A program made the translations under genes and the position numbers. The notes beneath the pieces are model-generated. The model ran no database searches. It had not been told where the DNA came from and saw only the letters and a list, made by a program, of their open reading frames with translations. DNA of 64,000 nt from Microbacterium suaedae (GTDB lineage: Bacteria; Actinomycetota; Actinomycetes; Actinomycetales; Microbacteriaceae): positions 930,001 to 994,000 of the forward strand of contig NZ_PNFD01000001.1 in assembly GCF_003254645.1 (NCBI RefSeq), in the 5' to 3' direction. Positions 25,024 to 33,221 of the stretch are shown piece after piece. Position 1 is the stretch's first letter. Each line of letters starts with the position of its first letter.

Positions 25024-26729
25024 GCGGGGACCTCCGCACGGCCGAGGGCGGCCGCGAATTCGTCGACGGTGAGGGGCGGGGGATCCATCCCGAGGGCGCG
25101 CCCGAGCTGCGTCACCTGCGGCGGTACGAGGCGGGCGGCGCGCAGGATCTCGTCGGCGGCGAACAGTTCCCGCGGGGTCGTATCGGCGACGATGCGCCCG
25201 CCGTCGAGGGCGATGACACGCGTCGCCCACTCCGCCACGAGGTGCATGTCGTGCGTCGCGATGACGGTGCAGGAGATCTCGTCGCCGAGTTCCGCGAGCA
25301 TCTCGATGACGTCGTCGCGGCTCGCGACGTCGAGGCTCGCCGTCGGTTCGTCGAGCAACAGCAGCGCGGGGCGCATCGCAAGGCCGATCGCGAGAGTCGC
25401 CCGCCGCTGCTGGCCGCCAGAAAGGGTGCGGCCGTCGCGATCCGCGAAGTCCGTGAGCCGAACTCGCTCGAGGATCCGATCGACGACGGCGTCCGCCGCG
25501 GGATCCCTCCTGCTCTGCGGGAACAGCGCGACATCGTCGCGAACGCTGCTCTTGAGGAACATGCGCTCGGGATGCTGGTACAGATACGCCGCGCGCTCCG
25601 CCAGCCGGCCGGCGCGCTTGGTCCGTGTGCTCTCTCCCTCGAGCTCGACATCGCCGGAACGCGGCACGTGGATCCCCGCGAGCAAGCGCATCAGCGTGGT
25701 CTTGCCGGATCCGTTGCCACCGATGAGCGCGACCCGTTCGCCCGCGCGCAGGGCGAGGTCGAGCCCGTCGATCACGGGCTGAACCTCCCCCGACACACTG
25801 CGGAAGCCGTGGCTCACCGAACGCGCCCGCACGACGACGGGCCGCGCCACATCGTTCGCATCGGGCGCGGGCCCGGCGCAGCCGACCGACACGGGCGGAT
25901 CCGGGATCCGAGCACGCACGAGCTCCGCCGCCTCACTCACCGAGCGCGCGACACCGTCGACGCCGATCCTGCGCAACGCGTCGACGACCTGCGGCGCGGG
26001 GATCCCGTGGTCGGCGAGTTCGCCGGCCCGCGCGAGCGCCTCACCCGACGGGAGATGCCACACGGGCGCCCCGTCGCTCATCAGCACGACCGAACGGGCG
26101 TACTGAGCGATGAACTCTGCGTGGTGCTCGATCGTGATGACGGTGATGCCGTGCTCGCGGTTCAGCTGCGTAAGCCGCTCGTAGACATCGTGCGCGGAGG
26201 CGGGGTCGAGCTCCGCGACCGGCTCGTCGACGACGATGACCTCGGGCCGCAGCGCGAGGACGGACGCGAGGGCGACGCGATGCGCCTGGCCTCCCGACAG
26301 CTGCCAGACGAACCGGTCGGCGAGATCCGCGATCCCGACGGCCGCGAGCGCATCCTGCGTCCGTTCGGCGTGGTCGTCGAATCCGAAGTTGATCGGCCCG
26401 AAGGCGACCTCATCACGCACGGTCGGGCGCACGAGCTGGTTCTGGAAGTCCTGGTACACGTAGCCCACCGACCACGACAGGCGTGCGACCGACGTGTCCC
26501 ACGTGTCCTCGCCCGCGACGCGCACGACTCCCGCGAACTCGCCCGACCAGTAGTGGGGAACGAGCCCGTTGAAGGTCTTGCAGAGCGTCGTCTTGCCGGA
26601 GCCATTGCCCCCGACGACGGCGACGAAGTCGCCGCGCTCGATCGTGAGGTCGACGTTGCGGAGGGTGTCGCGATCCGCTCCCGGATACCGGAAGCTGAGG
26701 TCGCGCACCTCGATGATCGGATCCGTCAC
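25020..26729 (-). CDS. ECF transporter ATPase, fused EcfA1-EcfA2
   Basis: A 569-residue protein with two complete ABC ATPase domains. Domain 1 (1-230) has GGNGSGKTT near 41, the Q-loop YVYQDFQNQ, signature LSGGQAHRVALAS, Walker B VIVVDEPVAELD and switch His (EHHAEF). Domain 2 (about 300-540) has GGNGSGKTT, a YLYQHPERMFL Q-loop, LSGGQQRRATLAI, LLLLDEPTASLD and THDMH. Fusion replaces the usual separate EcfA1/EcfA2 pair. GTG start overlapping the S-component stop (GTGA). It powers uptake together with EcfT and the substrate-binding S subunit. Confidence 0.93.
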   Translation of the reverse strand: MTDPIIEVRDLSFRYPGADRDTLRNVDLTIERGDFVAVVGGNGSGKTTLCKTFNGLVPHYWSGEFAGVVRVAGEDTWDTSVARLSWSVGYVYQDFQNQLVRPTVRDEVAFGPINFGFDDHAERTQDALAAVGIADLADRFVWQLSGGQAHRVALASVLALRPEVIVVDEPVAELDPASAHDVYERLTQLNREHGITVITIEHHAEFIAQYARSVVLMSDGAPVWHLPSGEALARAGELADHGIPAPQVVDALRRIGVDGVARSVSEAAELVRARIPDPPVSVGCAGPAPDANDVARPVVVRARSVSHGFRSVSGEVQPVIDGLDLALRAGERVALIGGNGSGKTTLMRLLAGIHVPRSGDVELEGESTRTKRAGRLAERAAYLYQHPERMFLKSSVRDDVALFPQSRRDPAADAVVDRILERVRLTDFADRDGRTLSGGQQRRATLAIGLAMRPALLLLDEPTASLDVASRDDVIEMLAELGDEISCTVIATHDMHLVAEWATRVIALDGGRIVADTTPRELFAADEILRAARLVPPQVTQLGRALGMDPPPLTVDEFAAALGRAEVPA

Positions 26730-27625
26730 CGCGCGCTGCGCTTCCTGCGGCGCCATACCGCGAACAGAATGCTCGCGGCCGCCAGCACGACGACGATCGC
26801 ACCGACGCCGATCCAGAGGAACTGGTCTCCGAACTGCTCGCGATACTCCCCCTCGACCGTGCCGACCGACACGTCCCATGCCTCCAGGAAGGCGAAGAAG
26901 AACGACCCGAGACCCGCGAGAATCGCGACGACGACGAACCAGCCGGCCCGCGGCACGGATCCCGGGATCCTCTTGCCGGGCTCGCGCGGCTGGAGGCCGA
27001 GCATCGGCTCGATCTTGCGGTACAGGGCCGGCACGAGCCACATCGCGGGGATCGCGCCGAAAAGGACGCCGGAGATCACCAGATCGATGCCGAAGCCGAT
27101 GCCTTCGAGAAGCAGCACCGACTCCGGAAGCCCCTGCACGAACTCCGCATCCTCGACGCCCACCCAGACCTTGGCGAGGTCGACAGCGGCCGAGAGGAAC
27201 TTGTCGATCCCGACAATGAGGATCGCTCCGAGGAACACCTGGACGCGACTGAGCGGATTGCGGATGACGGACCCCGCGATGTAGATGGCGAGGAACATCT
27301 GGATGAAGCCCTCGACCTCTGCGAGCCCCGAGAAATCGCCCATGAGCAGGTCGGTGAACACGATCTCGCCGAGAGGTGCGCCGAGCGCGACCCAGAACGG
27401 GCTCACGAGGGCGGCGAGCGTCAGGGGGACGAACACGAAGTAGCTGACGGAGAAGTCGATGGGGCCGATCGTGATGTCCGGAATCACCTCGAGGAGGATG
27501 TTCGACAGCCCGAACAGAGCCATCGACAGCACGAACACCATCAGGTTCTGGGGCGTGGAGGTCGCGATCGAGCCGCCTCCGCGGAGCTCGCCGCGGCGCT
27601 CGTCGGTCGGGGAGAGGGTCATCAT
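26726..27625 (-). CDS. ECF transporter substrate-binding (S) component
   Basis: A 299-residue membrane protein with six or seven helices between about residues 27 and 245 and a final helix near 270-290 (WIGVGAIVVVLAAASILFAV) ending in RRRKRSAR. FVFVPLTLAALVSPFWVALGAPLGEIVFTDLL is the S-component-like core. It is longer than the usual 180-200 residues, with an extracytoplasmic loop after the sixth helix (EAWDVSVGTVEGEYREQFGDQ) and an extra helix. The substrate is not deducible; the tandem HAD protein directly upstream suggests a phosphorylatable metabolite. GAAGGACC precedes the ATG at 27625. Confidence 0.85.
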   Translation of the reverse strand: MMTLSPTDERRGELRGGGSIATSTPQNLMVFVLSMALFGLSNILLEVIPDITIGPIDFSVSYFVFVPLTLAALVSPFWVALGAPLGEIVFTDLLMGDFSGLAEVEGFIQMFLAIYIAGSVIRNPLSRVQVFLGAILIVGIDKFLSAAVDLAKVWVGVEDAEFVQGLPESVLLLEGIGFGIDLVISGVLFGAIPAMWLVPALYRKIEPMLGLQPREPGKRIPGSVPRAGWFVVVAILAGLGSFFFAFLEAWDVSVGTVEGEYREQFGDQFLWIGVGAIVVVLAAASILFAVWRRRKRSAR

Positions 27626-27636
27626 GGTCCTTCGGG

Positions 27637-29421
27637 TCAGGAGACGGGAACTGCGGGGATGGATCGGATGAGGGCGACGAGATCGCCCGGGTGGTCAAGC
27701 ACACGCGTCGCGAGACCGGACGCCAGGGCGTCCGCGAGATCGGCGTCGGCGGTGGATCCGCCGCGCACGAGGACCCGTTCGGCGATGCCGGCCCGTCGGG
27801 CCGCCACGGCGTCGTTCTGCGGCTTGTCACCGAGGAACACCGACTGCGCGGGATCCGCCCGCGCGATCCTCAGCGCCTCATGGACGAGCGCGGCGTCCGG
27901 CTTGCGGAGGCCCACCTCGTCAGAGCAGACGCTCGCGGCGACGAGGCCGGCGATGCCGTGCTCGGCGCACACCTCGCGCACCGCACGTCCGCTCAGAGTG
28001 TTCGATACCACGACAACCGGGACCGCTTCGGCCCGGCACGCCTCGAGCAGCTGACGCACGCCGTCGCGCAGAGTACGGCGCGACTTCGCACGGCCGTAGC
28101 GGGCCATGATGTCGTGCGCCTCGGCCGTGAGGACGGCACGTCGGCGCTCGCTGAGCGAGGATCCGAACCAGTCGCGCCAGAACTCGACGGGATCCGCCTC
28201 GATGAGGGGATCCTCCCGCTTCGCGTGGCGACGGACGATGGCGTGCTTGAAGGCGCGATGCGCGTCGCGGGCGCGCTCGATGAGACGCGCGACTTCGGCG
28301 GCGTCGAGAGCCGGCTCGGCCGTATCCGCGCGGGGAGGGGCGACCAGGCGGGCGAGCCAGGCGCAGAACTCGCGCAGGAGCGCCGGATCCGGCGTCGACG
28401 ACGAGATGACGCCGCCGTGATCGATGAGCAGCGCCCGCCCCCTTCCCTGCACGACGACGCCAATTCTGTCGACGGCGGCCGGATCCGCGGCGTGTCGCGG
28501 GTCTGAATGCAGTTCTGGCGTCGTTGTGCAGGTGGCGCCCGCGTCAGGTCGCCCCGAGCCTCCGGGCGGCGTGGGCCCAGCGGTGCAGGTGGGCTCGGCG
28601 CCGGCAGGCGGGGTGGGGCCGGCCGGATCCGCGATCGCCGCGCGGAGGGCGCCGACGAGCCCCTCAGGGGTGTCATAGACGGCGTCGGCGCGCTCGGCGA
28701 CCGCGAAAGGCGGGGCATCGGTGTGGTGGCTGCGCGTGAGGATCACGGCGCCGACGCCCGCGCGACGGCCAGCGACGACGTCGCGGTCCTGCGTATCGCC
28801 GACGTACCAGCAGCGATCCGCTGTCGTCCCGCATGCCTCCGCGGCGAGCGCGATGATGCCGGGGTGTGGTTTGCGCAGGCCGACCTCGTCGGAATAGCAC
28901 TGCACGACGAAGCGCTCGTCGAGCCCGTGCCGTGCAAGCACCTCGCGGTGGCTGCGGCCCGAGTGCGCGTTGGAGACGATGCCGACGGGGATGCCGCGCG
29001 CATCGGCGAGGTCGAGCAGATCGAGGATCCCGGGGCGCACGGCGTGCGACGAGAGAGTCGTCGTGACATCGACGAGGACATCGCTCGCCTCGGCGATGAG
29101 CAGCGCCCGCGCGGCGTCGGGCAGATCCGAAACGAGGAAGTCGCCCACGATCTCGCGCGGTGCGAGCTCCGCGGGAGCGATCCGCCGACTCTGGGCGTGC
29201 TTCCAGTGTTTGAGGGCGGTGAGCCCGGCCGCGAGCGATCGCTCGAGGGAGTCGAGGGGAAGCTCGATCCCTGTCGCGGCGAGGCGTCCGCGGACGCGCT
29301 CGGCCAGGATCCGCTTGCCCGCAGGATCCTTCTTGGTCTCGAATATCACGCCGCCGAAGTCGAGCAGAAGTGCGTCTGGAACGTTCCGGATCGCATCGGA
29401 GGGCGTCTCGTAGAAGGTCAC
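27637..29421 (-). CDS. tandem HAD-superfamily hydrolase (two HAD domains), first gene of the ECF operon
   Basis: A 594-residue protein built from two homologous HAD domains. Domain 1 (about 15-260) has LLLDFGGVIFE as motif I, VSNAHSGRSH as motif II, and GLRKPHPGI with CWYVGDTQDRD as motifs III/IV. Domain 2 (about 335-590) has LLIDHGGVISS, VVSNTLSGRAV, GLRKPDAAL and VFLGDKPQND. In both the second Asp of DxD is Gly, as in the epoxide-hydrolase-N-terminal-like HAD branch. The linker (about 297-325) is encoded by an 85-nt palindromic element. The GTG has TAGCGT seven bases upstream, and a LacI operator lies within the first codons. It precedes the S component by 11 nt. The substrate is probably linked to that of the transporter. 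Confidence 0.82.
   Translation of the reverse strand: MTFYETPSDAIRNVPDALLLDFGGVIFETKKDPAGKRILAERVRGRLAATGIELPLDSLERSLAAGLTALKHWKHAQSRRIAPAELAPREIVGDFLVSDLPDAARALLIAEASDVLVDVTTTLSSHAVRPGILDLLDLADARGIPVGIVSNAHSGRSHREVLARHGLDERFVVQCYSDEVGLRKPHPGIIALAAEACGTTADRCWYVGDTQDRDVVAGRRAGVGAVILTRSHHTDAPPFAVAERADAVYDTPEGLVGALRAAIADPAGPTPPAGAEPTCTAGPTPPGGSGRPDAGATCTTTPELHSDPRHAADPAAVDRIGVVVQGRGRALLIDHGGVISSSTPDPALLREFCAWLARLVAPPRADTAEPALDAAEVARLIERARDAHRAFKHAIVRRHAKREDPLIEADPVEFWRDWFGSSLSERRRAVLTAEAHDIMARYGRAKSRRTLRDGVRQLLEACRAEAVPVVVVSNTLSGRAVREVCAEHGIAGLVAASVCSDEVGLRKPDAALVHEALRIARADPAQSVFLGDKPQNDAVAARRAGIAERVLVRGGSTADADLADALASGLATRVLDHPGDLVALIRSIPAVPVS
28447..28531. repeat. 85-nt palindromic element, family C, inside the tandem HAD gene
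   Basis: Arms CTGCACGACGACGCCAATTC and GCAGTTCTGGCGTCGTTGTG pair across about 41 nt. It encodes the linker between the two HAD domains without stop codons. The second copy, also exactly 85 nt, is inside the ABC-F gene at 31884-31968. Confidence 0.82.
29377..29392. promoter_or_regulatory. LacI-type operator within the HAD gene start
   Basis: TGGAACGTTCCGGATC, the exact reverse complement of 29474-29489, with the perfect core GGAACGTTCC. It lies about 30-45 bases downstream of the presumed transcription start, suitable for a roadblock or DNA loop. Confidence 0.7.
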
Positions 29422-29473
29422 GAGACCGACGCTAGGAGCCCTCGGTGGCCGTCGATGGTCCGCCGGGTGAACA

Positions 29474-29489
29474 GATCCGGAACGTTCCA
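29474..29489. promoter_or_regulatory. LacI-type operator between the HAD and LacI genes
   Basis: GATCCGGAACGTTCCA, inverted copy of the site at 29377-29392, centred 97 bp away. It lies upstream of both divergent promoters, so one bound LacI tetramer could control both. Confidence 0.7.
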
Positions 29490-29534
29490 GGCGCGGTGCA
29501 CGCCCCGCTCCCCCGGACAGGAGAAACTGGGCGC

Positions 29535-30497
29535 ATGCCCCGTTCCGCGCATCGCCCGACGATCCTCGATGTCGCCCGCGCCGCAGGCGTCTCGAAGTCG
29601 CTCGTGTCTGCCGCCCTGCGCGGCGAACGCGGCGTGAGCACCGCCAGTCGCGACCGCATCCTCGCGGCGGCCGACGAGCTCGACTACCGTACGAACGGGT
29701 GGGCGCAGCGCCTCGTGAGTGGGCGCAGCGACCTCATCGGAGTTCTGCTCACCGATCTGCGCAACGCCTATCAGACCGAGATCGTCAACGGCGTCGAGGA
29801 CGCCGCCCGCTCAGCCGGGTTCGACGTGATCCTCAGCCACGGACGCCGCGACCGCGACCTGCTCCGCACCCGCCTGCAGGGCCTCATCGACCTCGGCGTC
29901 GACGCCGTGATCGCCGTGACCGGCCACCTGCAGGCCGACGACCTCGACGCCGCAGCCGAGCGCGTGCCGCTCGTCGTCGTCGGGCGGCCTGCGTCGGTGC
30001 CTGACGCAGCAGGGTGGATCCGGAACGACGACGAGGAGGGCGCGCGCCTCGCGCTCACGCATCTCCGGGAGCGCGGCCACGAGCGGATCGCATTCGTCCA
30101 CGGATCCTCCCGGCCGGCGTCTCGCGCCCGCCGCGACACCTACCGATCCTTCGTCGCGCATCCTCGCGAGTTCGACGCGGACGCAGAGGGGATCCCCCGT
30201 CTCCTGGACGCCGCCGACGAAGTGAGCGCCGTGTTCGCCGCAAACGACCGACTCGCCGCGCAGATCGTCGCCGATGCGAGCGACCGCCGGGTGCGGGTGC
30301 CCGAAGACCTCGCGGTCGTCGGCTACGACAACACCGAGCTCGCCGAGCTCGTGCGCCCCGGCCTGACGACCATTGATCAGCCCCGCACGCGGATGGGCGA
30401 GGACGCCGCAGGGCAGGCTCTCGCGATGCTCGACGGCGCCCCTCCCGCGCGCATCGTCGCAGCGCCTCGGCTCGTCGTACGGAGCTCCTCAGGGTGA
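29535..30497 (+). CDS. LacI-family transcriptional regulator of the ECF/HAD operon
   Basis: A 320-residue LacI/GalR regulator. The HTH and hinge fill residues 1-60 (TILDVARAAGVSKSLVSAALRGERGVS, then the hinge through RTNGWAQRLVSGRS). The periplasmic-binding-protein-like sensor domain follows (LIGVLLTDLRNAYQTEIVNGVEDAA, VIAVTGHLQADDL, DDEEGARLALTHLRERGHERIAFV, VVGYDNTELAELVRPGLTTIDQP). Motifs such as GARLALTHLRERGH and YDNTELA are standard for the family. It diverges from the HAD-ECF operon, with two identical operators nearby, so that operon is its likely target; the effector is presumably the imported compound. Confidence 0.92.
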   Translation: MPRSAHRPTILDVARAAGVSKSLVSAALRGERGVSTASRDRILAAADELDYRTNGWAQRLVSGRSDLIGVLLTDLRNAYQTEIVNGVEDAARSAGFDVILSHGRRDRDLLRTRLQGLIDLGVDAVIAVTGHLQADDLDAAAERVPLVVVGRPASVPDAAGWIRNDDEEGARLALTHLRERGHERIAFVHGSSRPASRARRDTYRSFVAHPREFDADAEGIPRLLDAADEVSAVFAANDRLAAQIVADASDRRVRVPEDLAVVGYDNTELAELVRPGLTTIDQPRTRMGEDAAGQALAMLDGAPPARIVAAPRLVVRSSSG

Positions 30498-30513
30498 CCG
30501 CGCACGGCGCGTG

Positions 30514-30737
30514 TAAAATGTCGGTGTCTGTGTCCCCGACGAACGGAACGAAACGGTGCGGAACCTCGCAGTCGCGTAACCCGCGCTGACCGACCTCCCT
30601 CCGAGGCATCGCCAGCGCCCTTCTCGCGCTGATCTGCGATGCCCTTCCGTTCCCTCACACGGGGCGGACCGCCGCATTCGTCGGCCCTGGGCCCGACCGC
30701 TGATCAGCGCATCCCTGCACTGATCTCGGGAGGCACC
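30514..30737 (+). promoter_or_regulatory. promoter and long structured leader of the ABC-F gene
   Basis: TAAAAT at 30514-30519 is a good -10 and leaves an mRNA leader of about 210 nt before the ATG. The leader contains a strong bulged hairpin (GGCATCGC-CAGCGC at 30605-30618 with GCGCTG...GCGATGCC to 30643). Near the RBS, GATCAG and CTGATC can pair. Long leaders upstream of ABC-F resistance genes often act in ribosome-mediated attenuation; that role is inferred. Confidence 0.45.
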
Positions 30738-32459
30738 ATGCCCGCACTGACACTCGACCATCTCACCTTCTCCTGGCCCGACGGATCCGTCGCGCTCGAC
30801 GACGTCACCGGCACATTCGGCACCGGACGCACCGGCCTCGTCGGACGTAACGGTTCCGGAAAATCCACCCTCCTGCGGATCGCGGCAGGCGAGCTCGCCC
30901 CGACCGCGGGGCACGTCTCGGCAACCGGCGATGTCGCTTACCTGCCGCAGCGGCTCACGCTCGACGTCTCGACACGGGTCGCGACGCTGCTGGGCGTCGA
31001 CGTCGCCCTCGACGCCGTGCGGGCGATCGCCGACGGGGATGTCGACCCCGCGCGCTTCGACGAAGTGGGCGACGACTGGGACATTGAGGCGCGGGCCCAC
31101 GCCGCACTCGCCGAGGCGGGCCTCGCGCCCGACATGCTCGACGCGCGCGTCGGCGAATTGTCGGGAGGCGAGGCGATGCTCGCGGCCCTCACGGGGATCC
31201 GCCTGCGCGGCGCCGCCATCACCCTGCTCGACGAACCGACGAACAACCTCGATCGCGACGCGCGGCGCCTCGTGCACGACCTCGTGCTCTCGTGGCGCGG
31301 GGCGCTCATCGTCGTCTCGCACGATCTCGAACTGCTCGAGCTCATGGACGAGACGGCCGAGCTGCGCGATCACGCTCTCACGGTGTTCGGCGGGCCGTAC
31401 TCGCAGTGGCGGGCGCACGTCGACGCTGAGCAGGCGGCGGCCCGCCAAGCCGCCGTCGACGCCAAGAAGGTGCTGCAGCGCGAGAAGCGGCAGCGGATCG
31501 AGGCCGAGACGAAGATCGCCCGTCGCGCGCGAGCGGGGCGGAAGGCCGCGGACTCGATGCCGAAGATCCTCGCCAACGCCCTCGCGAGCTCGTCCGAGGC
31601 GACCGCAGGCCGACAGCGCGTCGAGGCGCGCGGGAAGGAGGACGAGGCCCGGGCCGCGCTCGACGAGGCGGGTCGTCGTATCCGCGAGGACGACTCCGTC
31701 GGCTTCGACCTTCCCGATCCGGACGTTGCCGCGGGGCGACGGATCCTCACCCTCAGCGACGGCGACCGGCAGTGGATCGTGCAGGGGCCGGAGCGGGTGG
31801 CGCTGATCGGCCCGAACGGCTCCGGGAAGACAGCACTGCTGGAGGGCTTGCTGCACGGTCGACCACCGCGGGGCACATCCCCCCTGCACAACGACGCCAA
31901 TTCTGCGCCCGACGTGCCAGAAGCGGGCTCAGGGGTCGATTCCGCACAGAATTGGCGTCGTTGTGCAGTCGGCGAGCTGCACACCGACCGGTTCGCGTAC
32001 CTCCCGCAGCGCCTCGACGGGCTCGAGGAGGCGGCGTCGGCGATCGAGATCGTGCAGCGGGCGGCGCCCGATGTGCCCGATCGCGAGCTCCGGAACCGAC
32101 TCGCGCGGTTCCTCCTGCGCGGTGATGCGGCGCAGCGTCCGATCGGGTCCCTGTCGGGCGGCGAGCGCTTCCGCGTCGCGATCGCCCGGCTGCTGCTCGC
32201 GGATCCGCCTCCGCAGCTGCTCGTGCTGGACGAGCCGACGAACAACCTCGACATCGACACGGCCGAACAGCTGCTCGAGGCACTGCGCGCCTACGGCGGA
32301 GCCGTGCTGATCGTCAGCCACGACGACGCGTTCCTGAGACGCCTCGACCCCGATCTCGTGCTCGACCTCCGGGACGGACACCTCACCCAACACAATGCAG
32401 TCGATTCGGGAGCCGCTGCGGCTGATCGGGCGGATTCCGCGTCGCCGGACACGAAATGA
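30738..32459 (+). CDS. ABC-F family ATPase (ribosome-protection / translation factor type) with inserted palindromic elements
   Basis: A 573-residue soluble protein with two ABC domains and no membrane helices. Domain 1 has GRNGSGKST near residue 36, LSGGEAMLAALTG near 140 and DEPTNNLD. A charged interdomain linker of about 80 residues follows (VDAKKVLQREKRQRIEAETKIARRARAGRK). Domain 2 has GPNGSGKTA near 358, LSGGERFRVAIARLL near 471 and DEPTNNLDI. ABC-F proteins act on the ribosome, either protecting it from antibiotics or tuning translation; which applies here is not decided. Residues 382-410 are encoded by an 85-nt palindrome placed between Walker A and the Q-loop of domain 2, and the last 21 residues by an 83-nt palindrome. 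RBS GGGAGG. Confidence 0.9.
   Translation: MPALTLDHLTFSWPDGSVALDDVTGTFGTGRTGLVGRNGSGKSTLLRIAAGELAPTAGHVSATGDVAYLPQRLTLDVSTRVATLLGVDVALDAVRAIADGDVDPARFDEVGDDWDIEARAHAALAEAGLAPDMLDARVGELSGGEAMLAALTGIRLRGAAITLLDEPTNNLDRDARRLVHDLVLSWRGALIVVSHDLELLELMDETAELRDHALTVFGGPYSQWRAHVDAEQAAARQAAVDAKKVLQREKRQRIEAETKIARRARAGRKAADSMPKILANALASSSEATAGRQRVEARGKEDEARAALDEAGRRIREDDSVGFDLPDPDVAAGRRILTLSDGDRQWIVQGPERVALIGPNGSGKTALLEGLLHGRPPRGTSPLHNDANSAPDVPEAGSGVDSAQNWRRCAVGELHTDRFAYLPQRLDGLEEAASAIEIVQRAAPDVPDRELRNRLARFLLRGDAAQRPIGSLSGGERFRVAIARLLLADPPPQLLVLDEPTNNLDIDTAEQLLEALRAYGGAVLIVSHDDAFLRRLDPDLVLDLRDGHLTQHNAVDSGAAAADRADSASPDTK
31884..31968. repeat. 85-nt palindromic element, family C, inside the ABC-F gene
   Basis: CTGCACAACGACGCCAATTC at one end and its complement at the other, arms about 22 nt and nearly perfect. 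It adds about 28 residues to the second ATPase domain without a stop codon. Confidence 0.85.
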
Positions 32460-32471
32460 CTGCGTTGTGTT
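32389..32471. repeat. 83-nt palindromic element, family B, copy 2, forming the 3' end of the ABC-F gene
   Basis: AACACAATGCAGTCGATTCG at the left, CGAAATGACTGCGTTGTGTT at the right. The ABC-F stop codon (32457-32459) lies within the right arm, so the element supplies the C-terminal 21 residues and probably a terminator hairpin. Confidence 0.85.
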
Positions 32472-32518
32472 GACGAGCCCCGCGCCCGACCCCGCACGGG
32501 GCCGGGCGCGGGGACTGG

Positions 32519-33121
32519 TCAGCTCAGCTGCAGACCCGTGATGCAGGTGGGATCGTCGGCACTGTTCGTGGCGATGTCGACGCTGCCGACGTCGCCGTCC
32601 TGCTCGATCGTGAGGACGCCCTCAACGCCGCGAGGCAACCACAGCCCGACGAAACCGTTGTCGTAGGTTCGGCGCGCCTCGTCGAGGAGAACCTCGCCCT
32701 CGTCAGTCTCGAACTTCACCTGCACGTCGGCGTCTCCGAGCTCTCCGAGGCACGTCGTGAGGCTGTGAAAGTAGCACTCGTGCGTTCTCTCACGGAACGG
32801 CGCAACAGCGACGTACATCTCATCTTCCGGCAGGGGCAGGCGGGTCTCGACGCCCGATCCGTCGGTCACAACGAGCTCGTCGGGTTCCACCGATGCGATG
32901 AGGCCCTCGGGCCGCTCCGCGACGGGCGCCTCGTCAAGTTGGGTGATGATCTGCGTGGCGTCCAGCCCGTCGAGATCCCAGCTGGCGAGCATCTCGCTCT
33001 CCGCGGTCGTGCCGATGGCCGATTCCTCGACCGGCGGCGCCTCCTCGGACGAGGCGCAGCTCGCGAGGAAGAGAGCGGCGATCATCGTCAATGCGGCCGA
33101 GGCCGATGTGCGGTTCTTCAT
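32519..33121 (-). CDS. cueP: CueP-family periplasmic copper-binding lipoprotein
   Basis: A 200-residue lipoprotein: the signal (MKNRTSASAALTMIAALFLA) ends in the lipobox LASCAS. The mature sequence follows the CueP pattern throughout: WDLDGLDATQIITQLDEAPVAERPEGLIASV, PDELVVTD, then the metal-site Cys region HECYFHSLTTCLGELG, YDNGFVGLWLPR and the terminal DDPTCITGLQL. In Salmonella CueP is a periplasmic copper store and metallochaperone; the Gram-positive form is membrane-anchored. ATG 33121 with GGAG seven bases upstream is chosen over a TTG one codon earlier. It lies behind the DUF6153 gene on the same strand, and both fit the window's copper set. Confidence 0.88.
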   Translation of the reverse strand: MKNRTSASAALTMIAALFLASCASSEEAPPVEESAIGTTAESEMLASWDLDGLDATQIITQLDEAPVAERPEGLIASVEPDELVVTDGSGVETRLPLPEDEMYVAVAPFRERTHECYFHSLTTCLGELGDADVQVKFETDEGEVLLDEARRTYDNGFVGLWLPRGVEGVLTIEQDGDVGSVDIATNSADDPTCITGLQLS

Positions 33122-33221
33122 CAATTTCTCCGTCGTCAGGTATCACGTGGCTGACGCGCCGAAGATCTCGGCGCGCCGGAGAGGTTCCCAGCACACGGGG
33201 TATGCCGGGACGGTCTCCCTG

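Noticed and set aside
30518..30589. 23-codon leader peptide (MSVSVSPTNGTKRCGTSQSR...) before the ABC-F gene
   Set aside because: Its ATG lies inside the best -10 box (TAAAAT), so it would not be in the transcript unless another promoter exists.
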